64,000 bases of DNA from Desulfotomaculum sp. (GCA_016841675.1 JAENYQ010000005.1:1-64000); one strand, 5' to 3'. Positions 20,522-30,545 are shown, counted from the stretch's first letter. Notes: generated by a model from the sequence alone, not told the origin. Translations and numbers: made by a program.

Positions 20522-21568
20522 TTAGTCTTTCCATACTCCCTTTTCTTTAAAATATTTTATTGCCCCTGGATGGTATGGAATAAGCTTACTAGAGGTTGCT
20601 CTCTCAAGGGTTATCCACTTGCCGTCGGGGTGAACGGCCTCAAGTTCTGAAAGGTTATCAAAGATTGCTTTAACAATCTTGTAGGCCGTCTCTTCGTCTA
20701 TCTTTTCATCGATTACTATGCTTGAGCAGTTACCAATAGTTACAAAATCGTCCTTTTGTTCCGGGAAAAGTGCTCCTGATGGGTCTACCCGGGTAGCAAA
20801 TGCAAATGCAGGGTTTTCCTTGACTGCCTCTTCGGCAAGCTGTTTGTCCACAGGTATCCATTTCACCTTTATGGAAGACATAAGGTCGGTGGTGGCTGAA
20901 CCCCGAGGATAGAACAGACCGTCTAGATTACCGTCTTTAATCTGCTGTACCGTGCTATTCAAATCAGTAACCGGCACAGCATTCACGCTGTTTTGCAGCC
21001 CATATTTGGCGGTTATCGTGTTCCACAAATCCCTGGCACTAGAACTGCTCACAGGAAAGGCCGCAATTTTTTTACCTTTAAGGTCCTGCCAGGAATTTAT
21101 TCCTGAATCCTCCCTGACTACCAGATAGTGTGGGACATCTTGCGTCACGAATAGCATGCGCAACATAGGGTACGGCTTATCAAATGTTCCTTTGCCCTGA
21201 AACGCCTCGTAAGCCGTTGGAATTATGGCATATCCCATCTCGGCTTCACCGTTGCCGATCATTTTAATGTTTTCTACCGAGGCTCCCGTGGGTTGGGCGG
21301 TTACTTTTATACCGGGTGCTTTATCACTGATAATTTTTGCCATTCCTACCCCTAAGCTGTACATTCCAGCACCTTGAGGCGCGGTACCAATTGTCATAAA
21401 ATTTTGTTTTTCGGAACCACTCTTTGTTTCATTGCTCTGCCCGGATTGGGATGCTTGGTTTCCTTTGTCGGAAGCACCTTGTTCACTAGAGCAACCGGTA
21501 ATTCCAATTAACAAAACCAAGGCCACGAAAAAAAGCGCTGACAATAAGAATCCCCTTGACCTGACCAT
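20522..21568 (-). CDS. TAXI family TRAP transporter solute-binding lipoprotein
   Basis: Lipobox GITGCSS; MTIGTAPQGAGMYSLGVGMAKIISDKAPGIKVTAQPTGASVENIKMIGNGEAEMGYA. Confidence 0.94.
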   Translation of the reverse strand: MVRSRGFLLSALFFVALVLLIGITGCSSEQGASDKGNQASQSGQSNETKSGSEKQNFMTIGTAPQGAGMYSLGVGMAKIISDKAPGIKVTAQPTGASVENIKMIGNGEAEMGYAIIPTAYEAFQGKGTFDKPYPMLRMLFVTQDVPHYLVVREDSGINSWQDLKGKKIAAFPVSSSSARDLWNTITAKYGLQNSVNAVPVTDLNSTVQQIKDGNLDGLFYPRGSATTDLMSSIKVKWIPVDKQLAEEAVKENPAFAFATRVDPSGALFPEQKDDFVTIGNCSSIVIDEKIDEETAYKIVKAIFDNLSELEAVHPDGKWITLERATSSKLIPYHPGAIKYFKEKGVWKD

Positions 21569-22805
21569 ACTATTAACCCCCCTGTATAATTGTTTTTAGA
21601 ACTACAGGACAACTTTAATTCCAGTTAAGAAATGGAATGGATTATTGTAAGTTCGAGCCGATCCCCTATATTACGGGTACACTACTGAAATCAGCGCTTT
21701 CGCAATATACTTGATTGGTTGTAATATAAGCAACTATTCTCATGGCAGACATTGACTCCTATGGTCCCCATTACCCTGTGCACCGGCCCAGCGATAAGCC
21801 GGGCGGCCTTGCACGGGGCTGGGAATGCCGCCTTGCTCCGTTCTATCTCCCGCGTTGGGTTAAAGCGCCTATTCTAAGGAGACCACCTCTTTCTTTAATG
21901 TATAATGTAATTTAAGCTTTGATTTCACTGCGAAAGGTCTAAATTTAAGCTATTATTGTCTATACGTAGTTATAGTAGAATTTCTGATGGCTATATATTG
22001 TAGATGATTTATAGAAAATAGGGTTTATGCAGCGAAATCAAGCTTTGCAACCGGTCGAGATAGACCACGACCTCCCCGCAGTCTTCCAGGTTGCAGCTTT
22101 TTTTCGTTTCCCGTCAGTCCAAGACAGTCGCGCAGCACTTCCAGCAGGGTCTCCAGTGCTCTTGAATCTCTGCGTGGCATTCTCGCCCATTTACTATCAA
22201 CGTTACCTCTCTCTTGACAAAAACTACCTCCTACGTTATCCATCCTGTGCCTTTAGGTAAATTACAATTAGCAGCATTCGACAATCTATTAACTATTCTG
22301 ACTAATCACACATTAAGCAGTTCTTTTACACGCGAGAGGGCCGAATAGATAACCGACGGTTTATATTCTCCTTTGATGTTGCCCGATTTTGAGGACATCG
22401 CCTCGTGCCAAAAGCTGTAGCTTGGGTCACAGAGAAAAATGAAATTTTAGCTACCGACAAAAAATCGCGCAACAAAGAGAGACATTAGAGCGAGATGTCA
22501 GGCAAATGCTAGCCAAACGAAAACTTAAATCTTTACTGCAGGTGACTATCATACCCGTCGAGTTAAAGTTTTTCAAAAAAGACGGAACAACACGTACGGT
22601 AAATTCGTTTAAAAAAACCTTTTTTCGGTTTAAAATGGATCCCATAAGTCTGCCTGACTGGCTAATTTTAGTGCCAGTGGCAATAAATCAATGAAACCGG
22701 TACTGATAAAATAAGATTCCAAACCCTCCTCAAAATGCATACCTAAGTATACCCCCATGCCGCCGCACGGCATCAGCAGAGAATGAAAATTTACAGTTAT
22801 TTGTT

Positions 22806-22852
22806 ATTCTAAACGAAGTGAAGAATCTAAGATCCTTCACTTCGTTTAGAAT
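22806..22852. repeat. ATTCTAAACGAAGTGAAGAATCT palindromic copy of the CATTCTGAACGAAGTGAAGAATCT dispersed repeat
   Basis: Self-complementary arms TTCTAAACGAAGTGAAG / CTTCACTTCGTTTAGAA. Confidence 0.8.
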
Positions 22853-23290
22853 GACAGTCCCTTAACATTAAGTCGAATGCGCCAGAGAACTGGACGCCCG
22901 ACAAGTGCATCATACCCCATAGCGAAAGAACGAAGAACGAGACAACTTGGCTTATGCCCTGCATGAACCCTTCGACCTTGCCGATTTCCCCCTTTGGTGT
23001 CAGCGTGTAGAGCAGCGAATTAGTCGTAATCGGTCTGTTGACTATTTGGAAGCCATAAGCGCAGCCCAACAAGATGACCGGTTATGACGGCGCTTCTGCA
23101 CCTGAAGACAAGCTGACGAAGCTGATGACCGCCAGGATGAAATGCGAGCAGATCCGTCTGTTTAAGGTTCAAGTGTTTGACCTGTTCCAAATAGGTCGGG
23201 ATCTACCTTACCAAGCCCCAGACGACAAGATTGGTGAAGTAGCCAAGCCGAAGATGAGCTAGAAGCGCCCCAACTGAATGATTTCGCCCA
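22830..23290 (-). pseudogene. Degraded MFS-type transporter fragment
   Basis: Minus-strand peptide GCAYGFQIVNRPITTNSLLYTLTPKGEIGKVEGFMQGISQVVSFFVLSLWGMM, preceded by stop-interrupted hydrophobic sequence (HFILAVISFVSLSSG). Confidence 0.45.
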
Positions 23291-23322
23291 TCCGTTTGCC
23301 CTAATACTACTCTTACCTGAAA

Positions 23323-24810
23323 TTAACTCTTTTCATTTTTCTGTTTAAAACCATACTCGTTCCAGCGTTTTGCAGTAAGCTGATCCATTTCGTCACTGTA
23401 CCAAACAACAGGAGGATAGCGGTGACCGGCCCATTGTTCTCTTGGTACAAAGCGCCAATCACGGGTCGCATCAATTAACAATCGGTTCCATCTAGCTCGT
23501 CCATGTACATGCGGGTCCTTTATGTCGGGGGGCGTACTCGGATCTAAACCCGATCCGGGGAAACCAGGGAAAATGACTATACCATCTTCCTTAGCGTCAA
23601 CCCTATAGGCAAAAGCCCATTCCACTTGAATTGGATCATGAATATCAATGTCTTCTTCAACTACAATTACATTTTTAAAACAGCCGGCTTGAACAGCGAA
23701 CAACCCCGCAGCAACTTGTTTAGCATGACCCTGGAACCCCTTTTTAATTTGAACCCGAATATTAGTGCCAAAACCAGTAGCCAGAGGACAATACACGTCG
23801 GTGACGTCAGGGATGCCCATGGCGTCCAAAGTGTTCCAAGCATAAGCAGACAAGTTGACGGACTCTACGACATTATCTTCTACAATAGGTTTGCCCTCTA
23901 AAGTGCCTTGAAAAATAGGATTATTGCGGTAAGTTATGCAACTTACCTTTATTGACGGTTTGAGACCCTTTTCGCCAGCATAGTACCCGGTGAATTCTCC
24001 GAATGGACCTTCCATTACGAAATCTGAAGGATCTGTACTAATAAATCCCTCAATTACTATTTCAGCGCTAGCTGGAACCTCCAGATCAATGGTTTCACAT
24101 CGTATAAGTTCGACAGGACGCTGCCTAAAAGCACCCATCATGTCATACTCGCTGACCTGGTGAGAATATGGGGCAGCTGCACAAAATGGTAGTACTTGAT
24201 CCCATCCAAGTACTAGTGCCACCGGCATCGGTTCGTTTCTTTCAGCATATTTTGCAAAATGCCTTCCATGGTGTTTGTCAGGGTGCATAAGTATGCCAAG
24301 GGTATTTTCATCAATGACCTGACACCTATAAAGGCCTACGTTGTGTATGCCTGTATCGGGGTCCTTAGTTACCACTCCGCCGAAAGTCATCAAGTACCTA
24401 CCTGCGTCCAACGGATTCCACTTGGGGATCGGGAGTTTAAGTAAATCTATATCTTTTCCCAGCTTTATATTTTCCTTTACCGGGCCTTCTTCAACCCTTA
24501 AAGGCTTAATTGGGTTTTTAGACCTTTCCCGGACAGTTTGGATGATTTCCCGGGCAGAAGTCCCCTCGGTCAACCCTAGCATCCATGCTACCCGGTCATA
24601 ATTACTTAGGGAACTTACGAACACCCTCCGACAATCAGTATCCTGGTGATCCTTTATGTTCTCAAATAAAAGGGCAGGGAGCTTTTGGTCAAGCGCTTTT
24701 CTGGTTACCGCACCCAATTCTTCGTCCCAGTGTACTGGGGCATTAATTCTGTGCAATTGGGATTTGTTTTCGAGAAAGCTAAGCCATTCCCGCAAATCGC
24801 TAAAAGCCAT
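23323..24810 (-). CDS. UbiD family decarboxylase
   Basis: MAFSDLREWLSFLENKSQLHRI...DFVMEGPFGEFTGYYAGEKG...IFQGTLEGKPIVEDN; prFMN-dependent UbiD signature. Confidence 0.96.
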   Translation of the reverse strand: MAFSDLREWLSFLENKSQLHRINAPVHWDEELGAVTRKALDQKLPALLFENIKDHQDTDCRRVFVSSLSNYDRVAWMLGLTEGTSAREIIQTVRERSKNPIKPLRVEEGPVKENIKLGKDIDLLKLPIPKWNPLDAGRYLMTFGGVVTKDPDTGIHNVGLYRCQVIDENTLGILMHPDKHHGRHFAKYAERNEPMPVALVLGWDQVLPFCAAAPYSHQVSEYDMMGAFRQRPVELIRCETIDLEVPASAEIVIEGFISTDPSDFVMEGPFGEFTGYYAGEKGLKPSIKVSCITYRNNPIFQGTLEGKPIVEDNVVESVNLSAYAWNTLDAMGIPDVTDVYCPLATGFGTNIRVQIKKGFQGHAKQVAAGLFAVQAGCFKNVIVVEEDIDIHDPIQVEWAFAYRVDAKEDGIVIFPGFPGSGLDPSTPPDIKDPHVHGRARWNRLLIDATRDWRFVPREQWAGHRYPPVVWYSDEMDQLTAKRWNEYGFKQKNEKS

Positions 24811-25825
24811 GACAATTCCTCCTTAGATTATTATTGTATACAGACCACCGTCTTGTCAAAAATAACTTCTTATAAGCGCATGCTTGTCAACTTTACCCCC
24901 TTCCCCCGCTTTTCTTTAACTAAGGCACCGAATTTCAACAAACCCACCCCCTGAAATAACAATGTTACTTCAAGATGGTTACAGCGTCAAAGGTCCTGCT
25001 CCACGCGATCCTGCCTCCATTCATCAAACTCCGTTAGTCTATTTTATAGTTAAGTGGAAATTGTTCCGATAATCGGAACAGCTAACCATTTATTCAAATG
25101 CATTATAGTTAAATAATTTAAAATAGTCAATATATTTAACAGTGATTCTGCTGCAAAAAGCTTTTTTTAGATCAACTGTCTGATTTTAGCCCCCACTTCA
25201 GGCCATAAAAGGAGCACTTATTACTGGCTTTTACTCGATTTTTTGAGCAGAGTAGAGGGTTTTGCAGTGGAATCAACAGTAGTTATCTGTTCATTCTGTG
25301 ATAATGTCACCCTGAAATATTTCTGAGAAGATGTCACAAAACATGCGAGATTTTATTAAGGACTGGGGACAAGCCTACCCAAAAGGTTCCAATATAGCCG
25401 TGGCTGTAAACGTTGAAGCTACTGGCAAACACCTGGTATTTGCACTTGACGTAACAGAAGACTATTTGTATGATGTCTAATAATAAAGCTGAACAATGTG
25501 TAATGACAGGTAAATATGGTTTTTCGCCAGAGGGCACCCGCGGAGGAAGCACCATGTAAAGAATTAATTATTAATAAATGTGAAAGATTTTCGGTTTGGT
25601 TTTTCGGAAAGAGACTTTTTTATACTTCCTGGAGTTTATGGCAACTGACCTAGATATTTCAGCAGCGGTTGATGGTGTAGTGACTAAAGTGGGATAGATT
25701 TTCTGCTAAACCTTCCAGTAAATACTTTTTCGACATAGGCAGAATCTCGCAGGATGCACTGGAAAAGATTGATATAAATGGCTTTCCAAGAATATTGGTT
25801 AAGGAAAGCTGGAAAGGGATAAAAA

Positions 25826-26605
25826 ATGCCGGATAAAGATATATCCAAAACCGTTTTAAAAGCTTACAGAATTTTGGACATTATTAGCAAGGAATATCAA
25901 ATCGGAATAAGTGAGCTGGCACGGAAAAGCCAGATGAAGAAATCTACCGTAGCCCGGTTGGTGAATACACTCAAACAAACCGGTTTGGTTGAACAAGATC
26001 GGTTAAGCCAAAAGTTTTCTATTACTACAAAAATATTTGAATTTAGTAGTCGGCTTCTATTAAACTTGGATGTACGCCTTCGGAGCAAGCCGCTTATAGC
26101 AGATTTTGTTCAACAGGAGAACAAATCAGTCCTGTTGGCTATAATCAGTATGTGTGATGTAGTATACATTGACAAATTTGAAGCCGAGGAGTTTTTCCAC
26201 ATTAGAACCCCAGTCGGTGGTCGGGCACCAATCCACTGCTCAGCTAGTGGCAAAGCCATGCTTTCTTTTCTTGAACCCGAACAGCGAAGACAAATCCTTA
26301 ATACTAGACCCCTTAAGGCGTACACACCCCGTACACTTACCAACCTGGACGATTTGGAGCAAGACCTTGCCGCCACCCGTGAGCGAGGCTATTGCATTGA
26401 GTTTGAAGAATTTCACCCGGGCTTAAGTGCCGTTGCCGCACCTATTTTTGATCGGGATAATCGAGTAATAGCATCTATCACATTACCTCGTATATCTGCA
26501 AGTATTAACGAAGCTGAACTGAATTCCCTTGGTAGCAAACTGGTTATTTTAGGGAGGAATGTCAGTCGGCGAATGGGGTGGAATTTAAGGCATTCCAATA
26601 GGTAA
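25826..26605 (+). CDS. IclR family transcriptional regulator
   Basis: VLKAYRILDIISKEYQIGISELARKSQMKKSTVARLVNTLKQTGLVEQD...GGRAPIHCSASGKAMLSFL. Confidence 0.94.
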   Translation: MPDKDISKTVLKAYRILDIISKEYQIGISELARKSQMKKSTVARLVNTLKQTGLVEQDRLSQKFSITTKIFEFSSRLLLNLDVRLRSKPLIADFVQQENKSVLLAIISMCDVVYIDKFEAEEFFHIRTPVGGRAPIHCSASGKAMLSFLEPEQRRQILNTRPLKAYTPRTLTNLDDLEQDLAATRERGYCIEFEEFHPGLSAVAAPIFDRDNRVIASITLPRISASINEAELNSLGSKLVILGRNVSRRMGWNLRHSNR

Positions 26606-26734
26606 GTTGCGATGGTTATTTACATTAACATACATAACTATAATTGATTCAATTGCAAAAACCTCTCAAAAACAGCTAAAAAACTAGAAAAAAATGGGAC
26701 ATGCCGGTAAGAGAGTGGAAAACTGTTTTGTTAA

Positions 26735-26845
26735 CTCAGAGGCCAAATTGTTGAGTAGGTCAGAGGCCTTTCGACCTCCTTCCCCTCCAAGAACGGAGCG
26801 TGCGACTTTCACTGCACTCCGCTCACCGCTCAGACATTACCTGCT
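26735..26845 (-). mobile_element. Group II intron fragment (partial)
   Basis: Reverse complement reads GAGCGGAGTGCAGTGAAAGTCGCACGCTCCGTTCTTGGAGGGGAAGGAGGTCGAAAGGCCTCTGACCTACTCAAC, closely resembling the conserved bacterial group II intron segment; no RT ORF nearby. Confidence 0.5.
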
Positions 26846-26905
26846 GGGCTGTGCTGAAGATAATATACGAGGTGTTTGGCTGTTTAAACGGCTGGTAGGG
26901 AGACG

Positions 26906-26978
26906 GGGGTCAGGCTCTTAACTTATTAACTTATTGCGAAGTTCGTGCAATAAGTTAATAAGTTAAGGGCCTGACCCC
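26906..26978. repeat. Long hairpin repeat, copy B
   Basis: GGGGTCAGGCTCTTAACTTATTAACTTATTGC / GCAATAAGTTAATAAGTTAAGGGCCTGACCCC (one G:U position). Confidence 0.95.
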
Positions 26979-27264
26979 GTTTCCCCACAGAAAAAATAAA
27001 GTTTAAAGAACAGTGGAGAAGGAAAAACGGTTTGCCGCAGAGAAGTCTAACTCGTGCGAACCTAAAGGCGCAGTTTGCGTTGCTCTAGTTAGTACATCTT
27101 GTCACAATTAAATAATAACATCCGCTTATGTAAATAATTATGATTGATGCGCATTTAAAAAAATAAAATCCACTGAAGGAATACCACCTTTTTTGTAGAA
27201 ATCTATTGCGTGATGGATTGTAATCTAGGCGACAATTTTCACGCAGTTTCCGGGGCGAGGTAAC

Positions 27265-27492
27265 TTGGAGGAACCCAAAAGCAAAAAAAACGGTGCTTTT
27301 ACAGCGTTAGCAGTAACAACTACTATTGGTACCGAACTGGCCATTACTGTGCTGTTAGGCTTTTACGGAGGCCGGGCGCTGGACAATTGGCTGGACACCG
27401 AGCCATGGTTTTTGGTGGCGGGGGTGTTGGCTGGGGTGGCTCTCGGTATACTAGGCATTGTCAAGACGATGCAGCAGTTTTTTAAAGATTGA
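27265..27492 (+). CDS. AtpZ/AtpI-like small membrane protein (F0F1-ATPase subunit family)
   Basis: TELAITVLLGFYGGRALDNWLDTEPWFLVAGVLAGVALGILGI; start of ATP synthase operon. Confidence 0.8.
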   Translation: MEEPKSKKNGAFTALAVTTTIGTELAITVLLGFYGGRALDNWLDTEPWFLVAGVLAGVALGILGIVKTMQQFFKD

Positions 27493-27560
27493 AAACCGGG
27501 GCTTGTGATTAGGCATAATTTTCATTGGGCTGAGTAATATCATTTATTAGTTAGCTGGCC

Positions 27561-27634
27561 AAGGCTTTAGATTCTTCACTTCGTTCAGAATGACATGACA
27601 AGGCTTTAGATTCTTCACTTCGTTCAGAATGACA
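27561..27634. repeat. Tandem duplication of AAGGCTTTAGATTCTTCACTTCGTTCAGAATGACA
   Basis: Two identical 35-nt copies separated by 4 nt. Confidence 0.9.
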
Positions 27635-27726
27635 ATCTGAGTACTGGATTTTTGAGTACTGGTTTAGATTACTTGGAAAGTAACGATTTCCCTTATACAT
27701 AGAGAGATATAAAAGCATGGAACCGG

Positions 27727-28179
27727 GTGAGGGGAGCGATTAGGTTGGAGAGGCCAGCACCCATACGTGATATAAACCAACAGTTTTCGCGCACGACCAG
27801 GATCATGGGCCTTATCGGGGCCTTAACGTTACCGGGAACGATTTTGTATCCCGGAGATCCGTTGATCCTGGGTTTTCTTGTGGGCGCTATTTTTGGTCTA
27901 TTAAACGTTTTTTTCCTGGTGCGCAGGGTGAACACCCTGTCTGACTTGATGCTCAACAAAAAGGCTGACAACAAAAAAGCCAAATTTTTTATGCAAGCGG
28001 GTGTATGGCCCCGCTTTGGAATGGTAGTAGCAATTTGCGCCTTTGCCAGTCAGGTTAGTTTCCTGAGCGTGGCCGGTGTCGGAGCCGGGCTGCTAATGCC
28101 CACGGTAATCACGGTGGTTGACGCCAACCTGGCGTTGTACCGGTATTACGCGGCCCATGATGCCGTTGATAAGATATAG
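27727..28179 (+). CDS. atpI: ATP synthase subunit I-like protein
   Basis: Membrane protein in ATP synthase operon; LILGFLVGAIFGLLNVFFLVRRVNTL. Confidence 0.75.
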   Translation: MRGAIRLERPAPIRDINQQFSRTTRIMGLIGALTLPGTILYPGDPLILGFLVGAIFGLLNVFFLVRRVNTLSDLMLNKKADNKKAKFFMQAGVWPRFGMVVAICAFASQVSFLSVAGVGAGLLMPTVITVVDANLALYRYYAAHDAVDKI

Positions 28180-28215
28180 AGATAAAAATTTATTAAGAGA
28201 AAGGGGTGAGAAAAG

Positions 28216-28977
28216 TTGTCTGCTGCTGCTGAAGGACACGAAGCCCAAAGTCAGGATATCCTTGCCAAAGTGCACCACGATTTAAACGTCTGGAATTTTC
28301 CCGACAACGGGGATGTTGATTTTGGCTTTGGGCCGATAAACCTGAAGACCATTGTCATGACCTGGATCGCTATGATTCTGGTGATTATCTTTACCGTTTC
28401 CGCCACCAGGAACATGCAACTAAAACGGCCGGGCAAGCTCCAGTTGATGGTGGAGGAAGTGTTCCTGTTTTTACGGGGATTGGCTGTAGAAAACCTGGGT
28501 ACCAAAAAGGCTAATTCCATGATGTTCCTTGTTTTTAGTCTCTTTATTTACTTACTGTTCAGCAACCTCTTGGGCCTGGTGCCCACCATGATGTCCCCCA
28601 CCGCAGACGTCAATACCACGCTGGGAATGTCCATATCGGTGTTTATCCTGGCGCAGGTGCTTGGTCTGTACTACAAAGGACTCGGTTATTTCAAGCACTT
28701 TGTGCAACCGTTCGTCTTCTTCCTGCCGATTAATATTGTTGAAGAACTGTCCAAGCCACTCACGCACGGCTTCCGGATATTCGGCAATATTTATGCCGGC
28801 GAAGTTCTAATCGCAGTGCTACTGGGGTTAATCCCGATTACCGCCACTATCTTCGGCGGGTTCATCGCATCAGTGGTGTGGCTGTCATTTAGTATTTTTG
28901 TTGGCTTTGTTCAAGCATTTATCTTTACCATGCTTACCATCGTTTATATATCCATGTCATCTGCCGAAAGCCACTAG
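28216..28977 (+). CDS. atpB: ATP synthase F0 subunit a
   Basis: KPLTHGFRIFGNIYAGEVLIAVL...GFVQAFIFTMLTIVYISMS. Confidence 0.96.
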   Translation: MSAAAEGHEAQSQDILAKVHHDLNVWNFPDNGDVDFGFGPINLKTIVMTWIAMILVIIFTVSATRNMQLKRPGKLQLMVEEVFLFLRGLAVENLGTKKANSMMFLVFSLFIYLLFSNLLGLVPTMMSPTADVNTTLGMSISVFILAQVLGLYYKGLGYFKHFVQPFVFFLPINIVEELSKPLTHGFRIFGNIYAGEVLIAVLLGLIPITATIFGGFIASVVWLSFSIFVGFVQAFIFTMLTIVYISMSSAESH

Positions 28978-29127
28978 TGCATTAACGGTAAGCCGTTGGC
29001 AATTTAGGCTAAATACTTATTTGGTAACAATGAATTCCGTATTGCAGCATTAACTTACACTTGCCTATCACTCACTATATAAATGTGATATGCCACCACA
29101 ATTTAATGTGTCAAAATTTTAGACTGA

Positions 29128-29376
<249 letters not shown>

Positions 29377-29405
29377 CTCTGTCCTTTACGGACGTTGTGG
29401 TGAAA

Positions 29406-29482
29406 GGCGGCATAGCGGGTTTGGCGCCTAGAAGCTAAAAACCTGCTATCGCCTTCCTTTTGTCGCAAGGCAAAAGAAAGGC
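29406..29482 (+). other. atpE-atpF intercistronic stem-loops
   Basis: GGCGGCATAGCGGGTTT...AAACCTGCTATCGCC followed by a CCTTCCTTTTG...CAAAAGAAAGG hairpin. Confidence 0.6.
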
Positions 29483-29502
29483 TAAAGGAAGGAGGGTAAG
29501 TT

Positions 29503-30009
29503 GTGGGAGGAATTTTAGATTCCCTAGGCATTAACCAAACGCTGGTGGCACAGGTTTTTAACTTTGTTTTATTGCTCATCTTCCTGCGTATCGTCGTTTA
29601 TCCGCATATAGTTCGCATGCTGGATGAAAGGCAAAAATATATTGAAAACACGGTGAATGCAGCCGAAGAAGAGCGTAAACAGGCCGAGGATCTACGCCAA
29701 CAATACCTGGCTGAAATGCAAAAATCCAAGGACGAGGCACGAGACATAATTCAGAAAGCGTCCAAAGCCGGTGAGGAACAGGCCCGCGAAATTATAGAGG
29801 CTGCCAAAGCTGAGTCCAACCGCATTAAGGAATCCGCTTTGGAGGATATAAACCGGGAGAAAGAGAAGGCTGTTTCAGAATTGCGCGAGCAGGTGGCTAC
29901 TCTGTCCATCCTGGTTGCCAGTAAGATAGTCAATGAAAAAATTACTGCCGATATCCAGCGCGGTATGATTGATGAGTTTATTAAAGAGGCAGGCGATCTG
30001 CCATGCTAA
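29503..30009 (+). CDS. atpF: ATP synthase F0 subunit b
   Basis: N-terminal TM plus long charged helix; operon position; GTG start. Confidence 0.95.
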   Translation: MGGILDSLGINQTLVAQVFNFVLLLIFLRIVVYPHIVRMLDERQKYIENTVNAAEEERKQAEDLRQQYLAEMQKSKDEARDIIQKASKAGEEQAREIIEAAKAESNRIKESALEDINREKEKAVSELREQVATLSILVASKIVNEKITADIQRGMIDEFIKEAGDLPC

Positions 30010-30545
30010 AGGGGGCCGTGGCCGGGCGTTATGCGGAGGCCCTTTATGAGATAGCGGTCGAAAAAAAATTGATTAACCAGTTGGAAGAGGAACTCCAGGC
30101 AGTTGTACGTGTCTTTGAGGAAACGACCCAGCTGAAAAAAATCCTTTTCCACCCCCGTATCACCGCCGCGCAGAAAAAAGAAGTATTGGCAGGCCTATTT
30201 GAGGGCCGCATTTCCGAGGTTGCGATAAATTTTTTGAACATGCTGGTGGACCGTCAGCGGGAGATTTACCTGACGGACATTATCGATTATTTTACCGATA
30301 TGGCCAACAAGGGCCGCAACATCAGCGACGTCAAGGTAACCTCGGCGGTGGAGCTAAGCGGTCAGGAAAAGAAAAAGCTTGCCGCTGCCATGGCCAAATC
30401 TACCGGCAAGCAGGTTAGGCTCAGTTATGATGTCGATCCGAAACTGCTGGGTGGCGTAGTTGTTCGCGTCGGTGACAAGGTTATCGACGGCAGCGTGATT
30501 GCCCGCCTGCAAACCCTGCGCGAGCACCTCAGGCAAATAAGTTAA
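30003..30545 (+). CDS. atpH: ATP synthase F1 subunit delta
   Basis: GRYAEALYEIAVEKKLI...DPKLLGGVVVRVGDKVIDGSV. Confidence 0.96.
   Translation: MLKGAVAGRYAEALYEIAVEKKLINQLEEELQAVVRVFEETTQLKKILFHPRITAAQKKEVLAGLFEGRISEVAINFLNMLVDRQREIYLTDIIDYFTDMANKGRNISDVKVTSAVELSGQEKKKLAAAMAKSTGKQVRLSYDVDPKLLGGVVVRVGDKVIDGSVIARLQTLREHLRQIS

Noticed and set aside
22025-22260. ORFs 22025-22243 (-) and 22027-22260 (+)
   Set aside because: Overlapping, arginine-rich or low-similarity translations in decayed DNA; no family recognised.
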